From NCBI RefSeq assembly GCF_949287625.1, contig NZ_CASEGO010000017.1, forward strand, positions 1-39,424: a stretch of 39,424 nucleotides of DNA, read 5' to 3'. Made by a program: the position numbers and the translations under genes. Positions 24,647 through 32,891 of this stretch are shown here, piece after piece. The notes under the pieces were generated by a model. The model ran no database searches, was not told where the DNA came from, and saw nothing but the letters and a program-made list of their open reading frames with translations. This stretch comes from an uncultured Brachyspira sp. Its GTDB lineage: Bacteria > Spirochaetota > Brachyspiria > Brachyspirales > Brachyspiraceae. Each line of letters starts with the position of its first letter. Positions within the stretch are counted from its first letter, which is position 1.

Positions 24647-25582
24647 TTATTTTACCATCTCTTTATCAACTAAATCATTAGCAGGAACATAGTCATTTAT
24701 AACTTGGGAGAATACCAAAGTATCAACAAATCCGCCTCTTTTTATAGAGAGGAAAAGATCATTGTATTCATTTTCAGGCATTCCTAATTTTTTCATAGTT
24801 ACTGCTTTATAGAATACTGCATCATTAGCAAATCTGGTTCTAGGATATTCAGTAATTACTCTGTCAAATAAAGCAATAGCCTCCTGAAGCTCTGTTTCAT
24901 TATTAGAATAAGTTTGATAAAGCATGCCGTTCCATAATAATGAAAGAGGTTTAAACTTTTCTATTTTTGTAAGTCCTTCCACTTTTTTAAAGCATTCATC
25001 AGCTGAAATAATATTACTTCTAACTACAATGTTATTTGATTTATAACCGCCTTTAGCAAGAAAATAATGTACTATTCCTTTAAATTGATATAGCTGACCA
25101 ACATCTACATCAGCAGGCAAATTATTAAAATCTAATTTATTAATATAATCTAAAGCCTTAGTGTACTCATTATTTGCTATCATAACTCTTATTTCTCTAA
25201 TAATTAGAGGATCATCTTTAGAAGTCCAAGGGCTGTAAAAAGTATCTATAGTGGCTTTTAAAGGTCTTCTTCTAGCGTTAACAGAACTGCTTGAAGAAGA
25301 AGAAGAAGTTGAATAAGTATCTTTTACTGAACTATTATTATTTGCCTGATAATTATTATTAGGATTATTATTTACCTGAGTATTATCATTATTAGACATA
25401 ATATAATCATCAGCATAATCGTTAGTTTCTACTACTACATCATTGCTTGATGAGTTTTGATACTCTTTTTCTATCTCCTCAATATAATCCTCTTCTAAAT
25501 TATTTTGATTATTCGGTTTCTGACAAGATACTGCAAAGGACAATAAAATCACTAAGAGAACTGCTAAAGATTGTTTAATCAT
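24647..25582 (-). CDS. TPR-like lipoprotein with N/S-rich linker
   Basis: 311 residues. Signal peptide with lipobox (AVSC, Cys at about 20), then an acidic, Asn- and Ser-rich low-complexity linker (about 21-105) including a run of Ser, and a helical C-terminal domain with TPR-like pairs: NNEYTKALDYINKLDF, VGQLYQFKGIVHYFLAKGG, ELQEAIALFDRVITEYPRTRFANDAVFYKAVTMKKLG. The architecture resembles outer-membrane assembly or cell-wall associated TPR lipoproteins of the BamD/YbgF kind, but no specific orthology can be claimed. GGAGC precedes the ATG by 9 bases. Confidence 0.8.
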   Translation of the reverse strand: MIKQSLAVLLVILLSFAVSCQKPNNQNNLEEDYIEEIEKEYQNSSSNDVVVETNDYADDYIMSNNDNTQVNNNPNNNYQANNNSSVKDTYSTSSSSSSSSVNARRRPLKATIDTFYSPWTSKDDPLIIREIRVMIANNEYTKALDYINKLDFNNLPADVDVGQLYQFKGIVHYFLAKGGYKSNNIVVRSNIISADECFKKVEGLTKIEKFKPLSLLWNGMLYQTYSNNETELQEAIALFDRVITEYPRTRFANDAVFYKAVTMKKLGMPENEYNDLFLSIKRGGFVDTLVFSQVINDYVPANDLVDKEMVK

Positions 25583-25674
25583 TTTTTTGCTCCAAAACTA
25601 TTTTTTATATTGTTTATTTTTATTTCTCGGAAAATACAAAAAAAGCGTTAGAACAAATAATTGTATAATAAGTA

Positions 25675-26619
25675 TTATGCTATATAATTTTCTATATTTT
25701 TATAGTATGATTTTTGTTTATATTCTTCTTTAGCATTATCATAATAATCATGTATCTTTTTATCGGCATCGGCAAAATATCTCTCATAAGCCTTTTTGCA
25801 GTAAGCATCATGTTTACTTTTTATTCCTACAGGCGGATTTTCAAATTTATAAACTCCATTAACACGCCAAAAATCTAAAATGCCTATTCTTATAGCATCA
25901 ACAGGACATCTAAATGAACAGCTTGTACACATCACGCATTTATTTTTAAACTTTATATCACCTTTTTCATCATTATAAATATTATGAACAGGGCATTTCT
26001 TAACGCATAAATTACAATGAGTGCAAATCTTTTTTACTTTAAATAAATGACCGTTTACTTTCATTGCAGGGTGCTCTATTCTAAAAAGAAAAGCTATAAA
26101 TCTTCCGAAAGGAAATTTCTTTAAAAAACTTTCTCTTCCGTCCAAAACTTCATTAGCTTCTATTACGCATAAAGCCTTAGCAGTCTTCCACATCTTCGCA
26201 GCAAACTCATCGGTATGTCTGAATATTATATTATAAGGCATTACATAATGATATTCATTAGTGAGAATATAGCCTTTATTTTTAAGTCTTGCCATTAAAG
26301 GCTCTGAAGAGATATTATTAATAGTTAGAGGCTCTCCGGAAGTTTTTATAATAAATATTTTTTTCTTCTCATTTTCAAATTTAGGAAAAAGTTTTATCAA
26401 ATCAAAAATAGGATAAGGGGCATTGAATCCATGTATAGGATAAGCAATACCAGCATAATCATAATCTTTAATATTAGGCATATCATCAAAATTATCGCTT
26501 ACGCTATAAAGCAAAGTTTCAACGCCGTTTTCTTCAAATATTTTTTTATACTCTCTTGCCACCTTTTCAGTATTGCCTGTACCAGAAAAACAGTATATTA
26601 CAGCCTTTTTATTTTCCAT
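25675..26619 (-). CDS. EFR1-type flavodoxin-ferredoxin fusion
   Basis: 314 residues. An N-terminal flavodoxin-like domain has the FMN phosphate loop FSGTGNT (11-17), followed by YAGIAYPIHGFNAPYP and KTSGEP segments. The C-terminal part has two 4Fe-4S sites: C199-X2-C-X2-C-X3-C209 (CTHCNLCVKKCP) and C228-X2-C-X2-C-X3-C238 (CVMCTSCSFRCP). The EFR1 family is widespread in anaerobes, presumably in low-potential electron transfer; the physiological partner is unknown. GGAGA lies 6 bases before the ATG. It starts 26 bases after the restriction endonuclease stop on the same strand, so it may be read through from the R-M genes although its function is unrelated. Confidence 0.9.
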   Translation of the reverse strand: MENKKAVIYCFSGTGNTEKVAREYKKIFEENGVETLLYSVSDNFDDMPNIKDYDYAGIAYPIHGFNAPYPIFDLIKLFPKFENEKKKIFIIKTSGEPLTINNISSEPLMARLKNKGYILTNEYHYVMPYNIIFRHTDEFAAKMWKTAKALCVIEANEVLDGRESFLKKFPFGRFIAFLFRIEHPAMKVNGHLFKVKKICTHCNLCVKKCPVHNIYNDEKGDIKFKNKCVMCTSCSFRCPVDAIRIGILDFWRVNGVYKFENPPVGIKSKHDAYCKKAYERYFADADKKIHDYYDNAKEEYKQKSYYKNIENYIA

Positions 26620-26645
26620 ATATCTATCTCCAATTAATTGTTTTA

Positions 26646-27320
26646 TTATTTTATCATTTTTTTTAAATCATTAATAAAATCAGAAAATAATTTTACTTTG
26701 TTGCTTTCTTCTACTTCATTTTCTGTAAGTATATAACAGCCGTCTGTATCTATCTCGGCAATAGCACGTCCTTTCTTAGCAGGACTTTTTATAGATAAAG
26801 TTTCATCTTCATCTAAAGTAATAAACAATACTTTTATATGTCTTGTAACAGATGACTGCATGAGTTTTAATTTCCAATATCCTGTTTGTGCTATTCTTTC
26901 TCTTAATGTAACCTTTATTGAAAGTACAGAAATTATTTTGCTAGTTTTTTCATCATAAATTATTATATCAATATCAGGTAAATGAAGTCCATACTCACCA
27001 TAATCTATACATAAATTTCTTTTTAGTAAGTCTAAGTACTTGTCTTTAAAAAATTTTTTTCTCTCTAATTTATTACCATTTATTACAGATAATCCAATTT
27101 TTTTTACTTCATCGCTAATAATATATTCTATCATTTTCTCAAGATTTTTACCTTTAAAAGATCTCCATGATTGTTCCGTATCAGTTATACCATTATTCAA
27201 TGCAAATTGTTTATGTTTTTCTTTGGCTTCTTTTAAAATCTCTGTAATATACTTGTAAGTATTATCTTTATATATTTTTTTCTTGTCTTCGTAAAGATTT
27301 ATTAAATCTTCAAATGTCAT
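26646..27320 (-). CDS. Type II restriction endonuclease, PD-(D/E)xK, BsaWI-like
   Basis: 224 residues. A helical N-terminus with WRSFKGKNLEKMIEYII (52-68, carrying a candidate acidic ligand Glu 61) is followed by the catalytic signature LPDIDIII (114-121) and SVLSIKVTLRERIAQTGYWKLKL, where Lys 136 is the active-site lysine. The Ser in place of Glu before the lysine (SxK) and the LRER helix are as in the Cfr10I/NgoMIV/BsaWI group that cut CCGG-containing sites, so a related target is possible but not shown. Its start overlaps the methyltransferase stop by four bases (ATGA), so translation is coupled and follows synthesis of the protecting enzyme. Confidence 0.85.
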   Translation of the reverse strand: MTFEDLINLYEDKKKIYKDNTYKYITEILKEAKEKHKQFALNNGITDTEQSWRSFKGKNLEKMIEYIISDEVKKIGLSVINGNKLERKKFFKDKYLDLLKRNLCIDYGEYGLHLPDIDIIIYDEKTSKIISVLSIKVTLRERIAQTGYWKLKLMQSSVTRHIKVLFITLDEDETLSIKSPAKKGRAIAEIDTDGCYILTENEVEESNKVKLFSDFINDLKKMIK

Positions 27321-28648
27321 ACTTTCTCCATAATTAAAATATACTCTGTAGGATAAACTAACTTATCCATAGATGAAGTTTTAGCAAATCTTCCTGTGGC
27401 AGAATCCCTAGTAGAAGGAAGCATTTTTGAAGGTATTTCTCTATGTATAATATCAAAAATCTTAAAGCCTATATTAAGCATTTGTTCGCAAAATATTTCA
27501 GCATTAAATATATCAACATTTTTAAATTGAGTATTGCCTATTACAATAGCAGCCTTTCCTCCTGATTTTAATACCCTCTTCATTTCAATAAAACTTTCAA
27601 GCATATCAGCATAATAATTTTTTATTTCTCTTATTTTCTTTTTATTATTCTTTTCATTACTTAAAAATTTATTTATTGTGTCAATAATTATATCGCTTTT
27701 CAAATCTATATTATCTATATCATCTCTATTTTTATAGCTGCTTCCTATAAACTTTTCTCTAAACTCTGGTAAAGTATTTAAATAACCAAACCATAGAGAA
27801 GGCAGCTGATGCAAGTCAGCATATTCATAGCTAGTTACATAAGGAGGACTTGTTACAATAAAATCCGCCTCTTCATTTTCTAAAGGTAAAACCCTAGAAT
27901 CTCCGCATTTTATTTTTCTGTATTTATTTATATCAGAAATAAAGTCTTTATCAAGCAGGCTATTATATACCTCATGCCTTTTTATCATTCTTTTCGCCTG
28001 ACATAAGAATAAATTATAAGAATCTTGTTCTTTTTTCTTCATATCTCTTGTAGGCTTTATACTCTTTTGCAGCCATATAGAAGCTGTCTTTAATATTTGT
28101 GCAAATGCCACAAGATAAAAATCTCTTATATCTATATTTTCTATTTCAAATATAGAATAAAAAATTAAAGATAATTCTTCTTTTTGTTTAGTTTTAAACC
28201 AATAATCTATTCTATCATTTTTAGGTACAATATTTTTTGCTTTTACTAAAATATCTTTTTCTACTAATACACTATAATTTGTAAATTTTTCTTCTAATAT
28301 TAGATATTCTTTTTTTAGCAATTCTATATCAAGCGGATCAGTTTTTACTTTAGATATAAGATACGCTATTTCATTTATATCAACTCCGCATGCACATCTC
28401 TTATTTACAATGCTTTCAACAATAGCAGTGCCGCTTCCCATAAAAGGATCAACAACTAATTCTTTCTCTTTTGTATAGGTATTGATAAGTCTTGAAACCA
28501 GCTGCGGAATAAATTTAGCAGGATAAGTATAATAATTATGCGTAATATATGCTGTATCTTTTATAGTTTTATCAGAAAAAGACCAAGAATAATCTAAAGG
28601 AATAGAACTGAAATCTTTTATATTGTAGGATATAACATCATTATACAT
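27317..28648 (-). CDS. Type II DNA methyltransferase (N4-cytosine/N6-adenine class)
   Basis: 443 residues from ATG 28648; the frame extends 34 codons further upstream into the epimerase gene, but the conserved part begins right after MYNDVISYNIKDFSSIPL, so I choose the internal ATG, 10 bases after the epimerase stop. Motif X/start region HNYYTYPAKFIPQLV (38-52), SAM-binding DPFMGSGT (67-74), catalytic TSPPY (266-270; the TSPPY form favours N4-cytosine), KSGGKAAIVIGNTQFKNVDIF later. Partner endonuclease follows with ATGA overlap, making a complete type II R-M pair. Shine-Dalgarno weak (AAGG about 14 bases upstream), so start choice is moderately sure. Confidence 0.9.
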   Translation of the reverse strand: MYNDVISYNIKDFSSIPLDYSWSFSDKTIKDTAYITHNYYTYPAKFIPQLVSRLINTYTKEKELVVDPFMGSGTAIVESIVNKRCACGVDINEIAYLISKVKTDPLDIELLKKEYLILEEKFTNYSVLVEKDILVKAKNIVPKNDRIDYWFKTKQKEELSLIFYSIFEIENIDIRDFYLVAFAQILKTASIWLQKSIKPTRDMKKKEQDSYNLFLCQAKRMIKRHEVYNSLLDKDFISDINKYRKIKCGDSRVLPLENEEADFIVTSPPYVTSYEYADLHQLPSLWFGYLNTLPEFREKFIGSSYKNRDDIDNIDLKSDIIIDTINKFLSNEKNNKKKIREIKNYYADMLESFIEMKRVLKSGGKAAIVIGNTQFKNVDIFNAEIFCEQMLNIGFKIFDIIHREIPSKMLPSTRDSATGRFAKTSSMDKLVYPTEYILIMEKV

Positions 28649-28658
28649 ATAAAAATTA

Positions 28659-30215
28659 TTAAACCTTTTTATAATGAGCCTTAAAGTCTTCATCAAAATA
28701 ATAAAGCATATTCTCATCTTTCTCATGCGAATCATACCAAACCTGAGCAAAGAAAGGATTTTTTTTAGCTAGAATATCAAAGTTCCAAGTATAGTCAGGC
28801 ATGCATTCCATACACCAATGACCTGTTTTTATAACAGTAAATGCTGATGCCTCAAATTCATGTCCTTCAGCACAAGACCATCTCAATTTTGTATGCAAAT
28901 CTCCTTTGGTCATGCTAGTACTTAAAAGTTTTCCGCCTCTGAACTCTGCAGCTTTTTTCAAATCTTCCAAATCTATTTCACTGTCTTTTTTATTTTCATC
29001 ATATCCATGATTAAGAAGTTTTGCATTTTTTATATCGAGTAAAGCCTTATAGTCTATATAATTGCCTTTGGAATCTTTATTTTCAAAAAGCAGATTAAAA
29101 TCCTCCCATTTTTTAGGCAAATTATCAAAAGCCTCTTCGCTTCCGAATGTCGCTATAACTTTACCTTTCTCTCCGTTTTTTCTCCAATATGTAGGAGAGT
29201 TAGGATGTGATAAAAGTCTTTGTATAGCAAAAAACGATATTATAGAAGGAGGAACAAGTTTACCGAAAGCATAATACCAATGTGTTTTTCCTATTTCATT
29301 CCAATAATCTGTAACTGACTCTTTCTGATAAGAAAATAATTCTTCTAATTTGTATCCGTCATAATACCAAAGCCCATGAAAATTACGTATAGCATTCCAA
29401 TTAGGCTTCATATATTTTTTTGTAGAACCTCCTATAAGTTTGAATCCGTCATTAAAAGTGTCGTATCCAACTAACCTATTTTCAGCCTTGCTTCCCAAAT
29501 TAAAACAGCCTTTCCAAAAATAATCGTCTAATTTTCCTTTAATATCCTCTTCAATAATTCTCTTCATTAAAAGTCCGCTGTCTCTTGCAGTAGCCCATTC
29601 AAGAGGAGCATTATAACAAGTATGAAACATAAGCCCGTCGCTCATATTATCAGTAAGCATTCTATTATGAAGCATTGCAGTTTGTCTTATTACAGCTCTG
29701 TTTTCTAATGATGAATCAAGAACATATCTTTCGCCTTTTAATTTTGAAAAAGAATATGCATCATAAGGACTTATTAATAAAGGATCCCCAACTCTCCCCC
29801 AAGGGTGTTTTTCATTGCGGCTGCCGTAAAGAGCCACTGTTGATATATGTACAAGTTTAGGACGTTTTTCTTTAGGCATTTCTTCTAATATATCTACAAT
29901 ATGTTTAACGCCTACAAAATTAGTTAGATGTGCAAGTTTTGGGTATTTGTCCGAATTAGGAGGTATAACTGCAGCAAGATTAAGTACATAATCACAGTCT
30001 TTTAATAATTTTTCGCAGTCATCTCTTTCATATAAATATCCTATAATAATTTCAACTCTATCTCCGTACTGCCTTTTGAACTTATCAGCAGCTTTTTTAC
30101 TTTCTTTTCTTACAAGTACCTTTACTAATTTAATATCATCTATCTCAATTAATTGTCTTAATGTTTCAAGTCCCATATTTCCAGTAGCACCTGTCAAGGC
30201 TATTGTATATTTCAT
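28659..30215 (-). CDS. NAD-dependent epimerase/dehydratase with C-terminal treble-clef zinc finger
   Basis: 518 residues. The extended SDR domain has the Rossmann motif GATGNMG (9-15), DYVLNLAAV, Ser 125 in HISTVALYG and the catalytic Y154-SFS-K158. Residues about 300-440 are a lineage-specific helical extension. At the C-terminus Cys 448, His 452, Cys 468 and Cys 471 (SCAEGHEFEAS ... GHWCMECMP) form a treble-clef type finger of the kind often fused to nucleic-acid or protein-binding proteins. Epimerase-zinc finger fusions are unusual. AGAGGAT precedes the ATG. It is first in the leftward cluster leading into the R-M genes. Substrate unknown. Confidence 0.88.
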   Translation of the reverse strand: MKYTIALTGATGNMGLETLRQLIEIDDIKLVKVLVRKESKKAADKFKRQYGDRVEIIIGYLYERDDCEKLLKDCDYVLNLAAVIPPNSDKYPKLAHLTNFVGVKHIVDILEEMPKEKRPKLVHISTVALYGSRNEKHPWGRVGDPLLISPYDAYSFSKLKGERYVLDSSLENRAVIRQTAMLHNRMLTDNMSDGLMFHTCYNAPLEWATARDSGLLMKRIIEEDIKGKLDDYFWKGCFNLGSKAENRLVGYDTFNDGFKLIGGSTKKYMKPNWNAIRNFHGLWYYDGYKLEELFSYQKESVTDYWNEIGKTHWYYAFGKLVPPSIISFFAIQRLLSHPNSPTYWRKNGEKGKVIATFGSEEAFDNLPKKWEDFNLLFENKDSKGNYIDYKALLDIKNAKLLNHGYDENKKDSEIDLEDLKKAAEFRGGKLLSTSMTKGDLHTKLRWSCAEGHEFEASAFTVIKTGHWCMECMPDYTWNFDILAKKNPFFAQVWYDSHEKDENMLYYFDEDFKAHYKKV

Positions 30216-30409
30216 TTTATTATCCTCTTTTTATTATCATTTATTAACAGCGATAAACTTAAATTATAATTACAAAACAAATTACGGTTTAACGCTTTTT
30301 AATTAATTCATCATTATTTTACATAAACATATATAAATAGTTTTTTTATTTTACATATTATATATTGAAAAAAAATTTTGTAAATAAAGTGTTTGGAGGT
30401 ATCAAAAAA

Positions 30410-31237
30410 ATGAAGTCATTAAAAATATTATCTTTAGTATTATTTAGTTTTATTATTTATGCTCAAACATCTTTTTCACAAAACAATGATGAGGCATCTC
30501 AATTAATTCAATTAATAAACAGCGAAAGAAAAAAATCATCTCTTAATGAATACAAAACAGAAAGTCAATTACAAAATGCCGCAAACCAAAGAGCTAAAGA
30601 AATATCAGAAGGTATAAGAAAATCAACAGCCCTTCAAGACAATAATATACAATTTGCCTCATACTCTGAAGGCTCTATTATTGCCGATATGACTGCAGAA
30701 GAAATATTTAATCAAATAATGAAAAGCCAAAAGAGTTTGGTATTAAATAAAACATTTACCCATGCTGCTGCAGGAGTTTATGAAAAAGGCGGAAAAAAAT
30801 ATTGGGTTATGATTTATGTATCTTCAAGAAATGGAGATATAATAAAAAGAGAATTAAACATACAAAAAGAGAGAGAAAGAGTAACTGAATTATGCAATGA
30901 AGCAAGAAAACAAAATAATGTATCTGTTTCATTGGTGCTTGACAGTACATTAAACGAGGCAGCACAAAAAAGAGCTGAAGAGTTAAAGACTTTATTTTCT
31001 CATACAAGACCTAATAAAACGGCATTTTCTACTATATTAAAAGAATATAATATCACTTACAAAACAGCTGGAGAGAATATAGCAAATGGACAAGCAGATG
31101 CTGATGATGTTATGAAGTCTTGGCTTAATTCTAAAGGTCATAGAGCAAATATACTTAATAAAAGTTTCGGAAAAATAGGCGTAGGTGTTTTTGAATACAA
31201 TAATAGAATATATTGGGTTCAAATATTTACAGACTGA
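30410..31237 (+). CDS. Secreted protein with two CAP (SCP-like) domains
   Basis: 275 residues from ATG 30410, which has GGAGGT at 30395-30400; a TTG 45 bases earlier lacks any ribosome binding site and would hide the signal peptide. Signal peptide MKSLKILSLVLFSFIIYAQTSFSQ. Two CAP domains: the first (about 28-145) keeps the fold pattern (IQLINSERKKSSLNEY, THAAAGVYEKGGKKYWVMIYV) but has lost the metal-site His and GEN motif; the second (about 155-275) is intact, with FSHTRP (His 198), AGENIANG (GEN 221-223), SKGHRANIL (His 244) and IGVGVFEYNNRIYWVQIF. CAP proteins are secreted; in bacteria their function is mostly unknown. A repeat border starts right after the stop codon. Confidence 0.9.
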   Translation: MKSLKILSLVLFSFIIYAQTSFSQNNDEASQLIQLINSERKKSSLNEYKTESQLQNAANQRAKEISEGIRKSTALQDNNIQFASYSEGSIIADMTAEEIFNQIMKSQKSLVLNKTFTHAAAGVYEKGGKKYWVMIYVSSRNGDIIKRELNIQKERERVTELCNEARKQNNVSVSLVLDSTLNEAAQKRAEELKTLFSHTRPNKTAFSTILKEYNITYKTAGENIANGQADADDVMKSWLNSKGHRANILNKSFGKIGVGVFEYNNRIYWVQIFTD

Positions 31238-31239
31238 TT

Positions 31240-31275
31240 ATATACCTAAACAACTATAGTTTGTAAATTTTTAGT
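31240..31275 (+). repeat. Solo border of family C repeat after the CAP gene
   Basis: TATATACCTAAACAA followed by TATAGTTTGT matches the border at 31489-31516 and the inverted one near 22745-22776. It begins 2-3 bases after the CAP stop codon. Bases 31276-31383 are AT-rich spacer with no gene. Confidence 0.7.
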
Positions 31276-31391
31276 TATTTGTAAATATAATTATTATTTA
31301 TAAATAGTATAAAGTACTATTGGTATTAATAAAATAAGTTTTAGATGTATAGTAAATTACTTATTTGGTATAATAATAGGTAATCTCAGCC

Positions 31392-31495
31392 GCACGTATA
31401 GTTGACATTTTATAAGAATAAACAATACCGTGCGTCCCGAACGAAGATGAGGTAGAGCTCGCGGTTTACAAACTTAAGAATTTTCAGTATATACC
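31392..31495 (+). repeat. Family A repeat, internal diverged copy
   Basis: Matches 1-99 over its full length with a handful of substitutions (for example one G to T in the GATGAGGKAGAG core and TTTACA for TTGACA at 31465), ending in AGTATATACC (31486-31495), where it joins the family C module directly. Confidence 0.85.
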
Positions 31496-31738
31496 TAAAC
31501 AAATACAGTTTGTCAAAAAATAAATTTTTTAAATTTTGATATTTGCGGGGCTTTGCCCCACACCCCAGTTCTTTTGTTGGCACATACGTTTAATACATAT
31601 CTTTAAAATATAAAGTTCTAGTAATTGCGTTTTTGCAACTTTTTTGTGCGGCAAAAAAGTTGATAATTCTATATAATGTACATCAGTTGACAAAATGAAA
31701 TCGTTCCAGTATATACTAAAAATTCTTAAGTTTGTCAA
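31486..31738 (+). repeat. Family C modular repeat, copy 2
   Basis: Starts at the AGTATATACC junction (31486), continues through AGTTTGTCAA (31507-31516), a GGGGCTTTGCCCC hairpin (about 31548), and ends at TTGACAAA (31687-31694), AGTATATACT (31708-31717) and TTTGTCAA (31731-31738). The ends match 22500-22776; part of the interior does not. The open frames within it are not genes. Confidence 0.8.
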
Positions 31739-32077
31739 TTTTTTATTGTTCTTTTTCCCGCCGCAAAAAGAACCAAAAAGTGCAAGTTAAAAAATAATAC
31801 TAAATAGTACTAATTATGTCTTATATGTAGAATAAATTATTAAATTTAGACTGAAATATAGCCTTCGCGACTGCGGGCTGTACCTGCTTCTCGCCTGCCT
31901 ACGGCACGCAGAGCGAGGCGTACAGAGTATGGTTCTTTTATACCACGCCACAGGCGAACAGGTGCCATAAAAGAACTGGGGTGTTGCGTAGCACACAGAG
32001 TGGGGGGCAAAGCCCCATATATTAAAAATAAAATATAACTTCATTTTTGACAAAATAAAATTGTTCCAGTATATACT
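31739..32077 (+). repeat. Family C-related module, copy 3, with GTTCTTTT hairpins
   Basis: Holds a 9-bp hairpin GTTCTTTTT/AAAAAGAAC (31748-31773), a GC-rich core, a 10-bp inverted pair GTTCTTTTAT (31932-31941) and ATAAAAGAAC (31977-31986), a GGGGCAAAGCCCC hairpin near 32010, and ends with TTGACAAA (32047-32054) and AGTATATACT (32068-32077). No coding capacity that looks real. Confidence 0.7.
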
Positions 32078-32087
32078 AAATAAAAAG

Positions 32088-32124
32088 AAGGACAGCATAA
32101 TAATTTAATGCTGCCCTTTTTTAT
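32088..32124. terminator. Intrinsic terminator of the small membrane protein gene
   Basis: AAGGACAGCAT pairs with ATGCTGCCCTT (one mismatch) around an AT loop, with T-rich tails in both directions. It lies just past the minus-strand gene stop and just after the last repeat border. Confidence 0.75.
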
Positions 32125-32147
32125 TAGTGAGAAAATGAGAAAAATAA

Positions 32148-32405
32148 CTATTGTCTTAAAAATAAACGCTTATAAAAATAAATAAAAGGTCTTATAAATA
32201 ACAAATTAATAAAAGCCAAAACATAATCTGCTATAAATACATAAAAAACATCAACTATCAAAAAGCATACACTGTAAAAAAATACAAATAAACATGTAAG
32301 AAGCATTAATATAATATCAGTAACCAAATCTAAAAAATCTTCAAGCATAAATAAAATAATTACTAATGCCGCTAATGAAAAAACTATAAGAATTATTAAA
32401 CTCAT
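32148..32405 (-). CDS. Small hydrophobic membrane protein
   Basis: 85 residues, nearly all hydrophobic, with two to three membrane helices (about 1-22, 28-50, 56-75) and a basic C-terminus (YKRLFLRQ), placing it in the inner membrane. Acidic residues near 22-30 (LEDFLDLVTD) lie between the first helices. No motif recognised. GGGAGG lies about 14 bases before the ATG, longer than usual. It is divergent from the efflux operon and has its own terminator. Confidence 0.6.
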   Translation of the reverse strand: MSLIILIVFSLAALVIILFMLEDFLDLVTDIILMLLTCLFVFFYSVCFLIVDVFYVFIADYVLAFINLLFIRPFIYFYKRLFLRQ

Positions 32406-32808
32406 ATATATATTATAATCCTCCCTAATTTTATAAAATAACTAAAAAAATATAATACGATGCAGTGACAGAAAATGTCGTAAATAATTTTTTAATAAAA
32501 AAATTATAAAATTTTATAAATAATAATTTTTATCTATTTGAAATAGTAATTATTATGAATTTAGTTTTATTTAAGCTATATATACACAAAATGAACAAAT
32601 CATACATATATTTGTATAATTTGTACTATAGATATATACATATTATATATTTATTGATGTTTTTTATATGTTTTCATAAAAAATTATCTTTTTAGGTATT
32701 GTAAGTTTTTTTTACAATCATATAATGTAATTATTATAATTATGGGAACTATTTTCATAATTATTCGTCTAACATGCGGAAGTTAGAAATATTATTATAC
32801 ATAATAAC
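32406..32808. other. AT-rich divergent spacer with several inverted repeats
   Basis: No gene. Notable inverted repeats: ACAAATCATACA (32595-32606) with TGTATAATTTGT (32613-32624), 11 of 12 pairing; TTGTAA/TTACAA around 32698-32716; ATAATTATG/CATAATTAT around 32737-32765; TCTAAC (32768-32773) with GTTAGA (32782-32787). Some may be operators for the efflux operon or the small membrane protein. Confidence 0.5.
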
Positions 32809-32836
32809 TTGATATTTTTTACCCTAAGTTTATAAT
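32809..32836 (+). promoter_or_regulatory. Promoter of the tolC-adaptor-RND operon
   Basis: TTGATA (32809-32814), 16-bp spacer, TATAAT (32831-32836), about 55 bases before the chosen GTG start. Confidence 0.7.
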
Positions 32837-32891
32837 ATAAAAATTTATAATAAAAACGTAAAATTAATATAAACTTATGCAGGAGCGGATA

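Noticed and set aside
28649..28750. 34-codon N-terminal extension of the methyltransferase
   Set aside because: It overlaps the epimerase coding end, is composed of Met/Arg/Ile-rich out-of-frame sequence, and the conserved part starts at the internal ATG.
31529..32098. Open frames of 69 and 94 codons on the minus strand
   Set aside because: They lie wholly inside dispersed repeats, have no start signals and no protein-like composition.
32877..32891. ATG 32877 as start of the TolC-like gene
   Set aside because: The ribosome binding site AGGAG lies downstream of it and serves the GTG at 32892.
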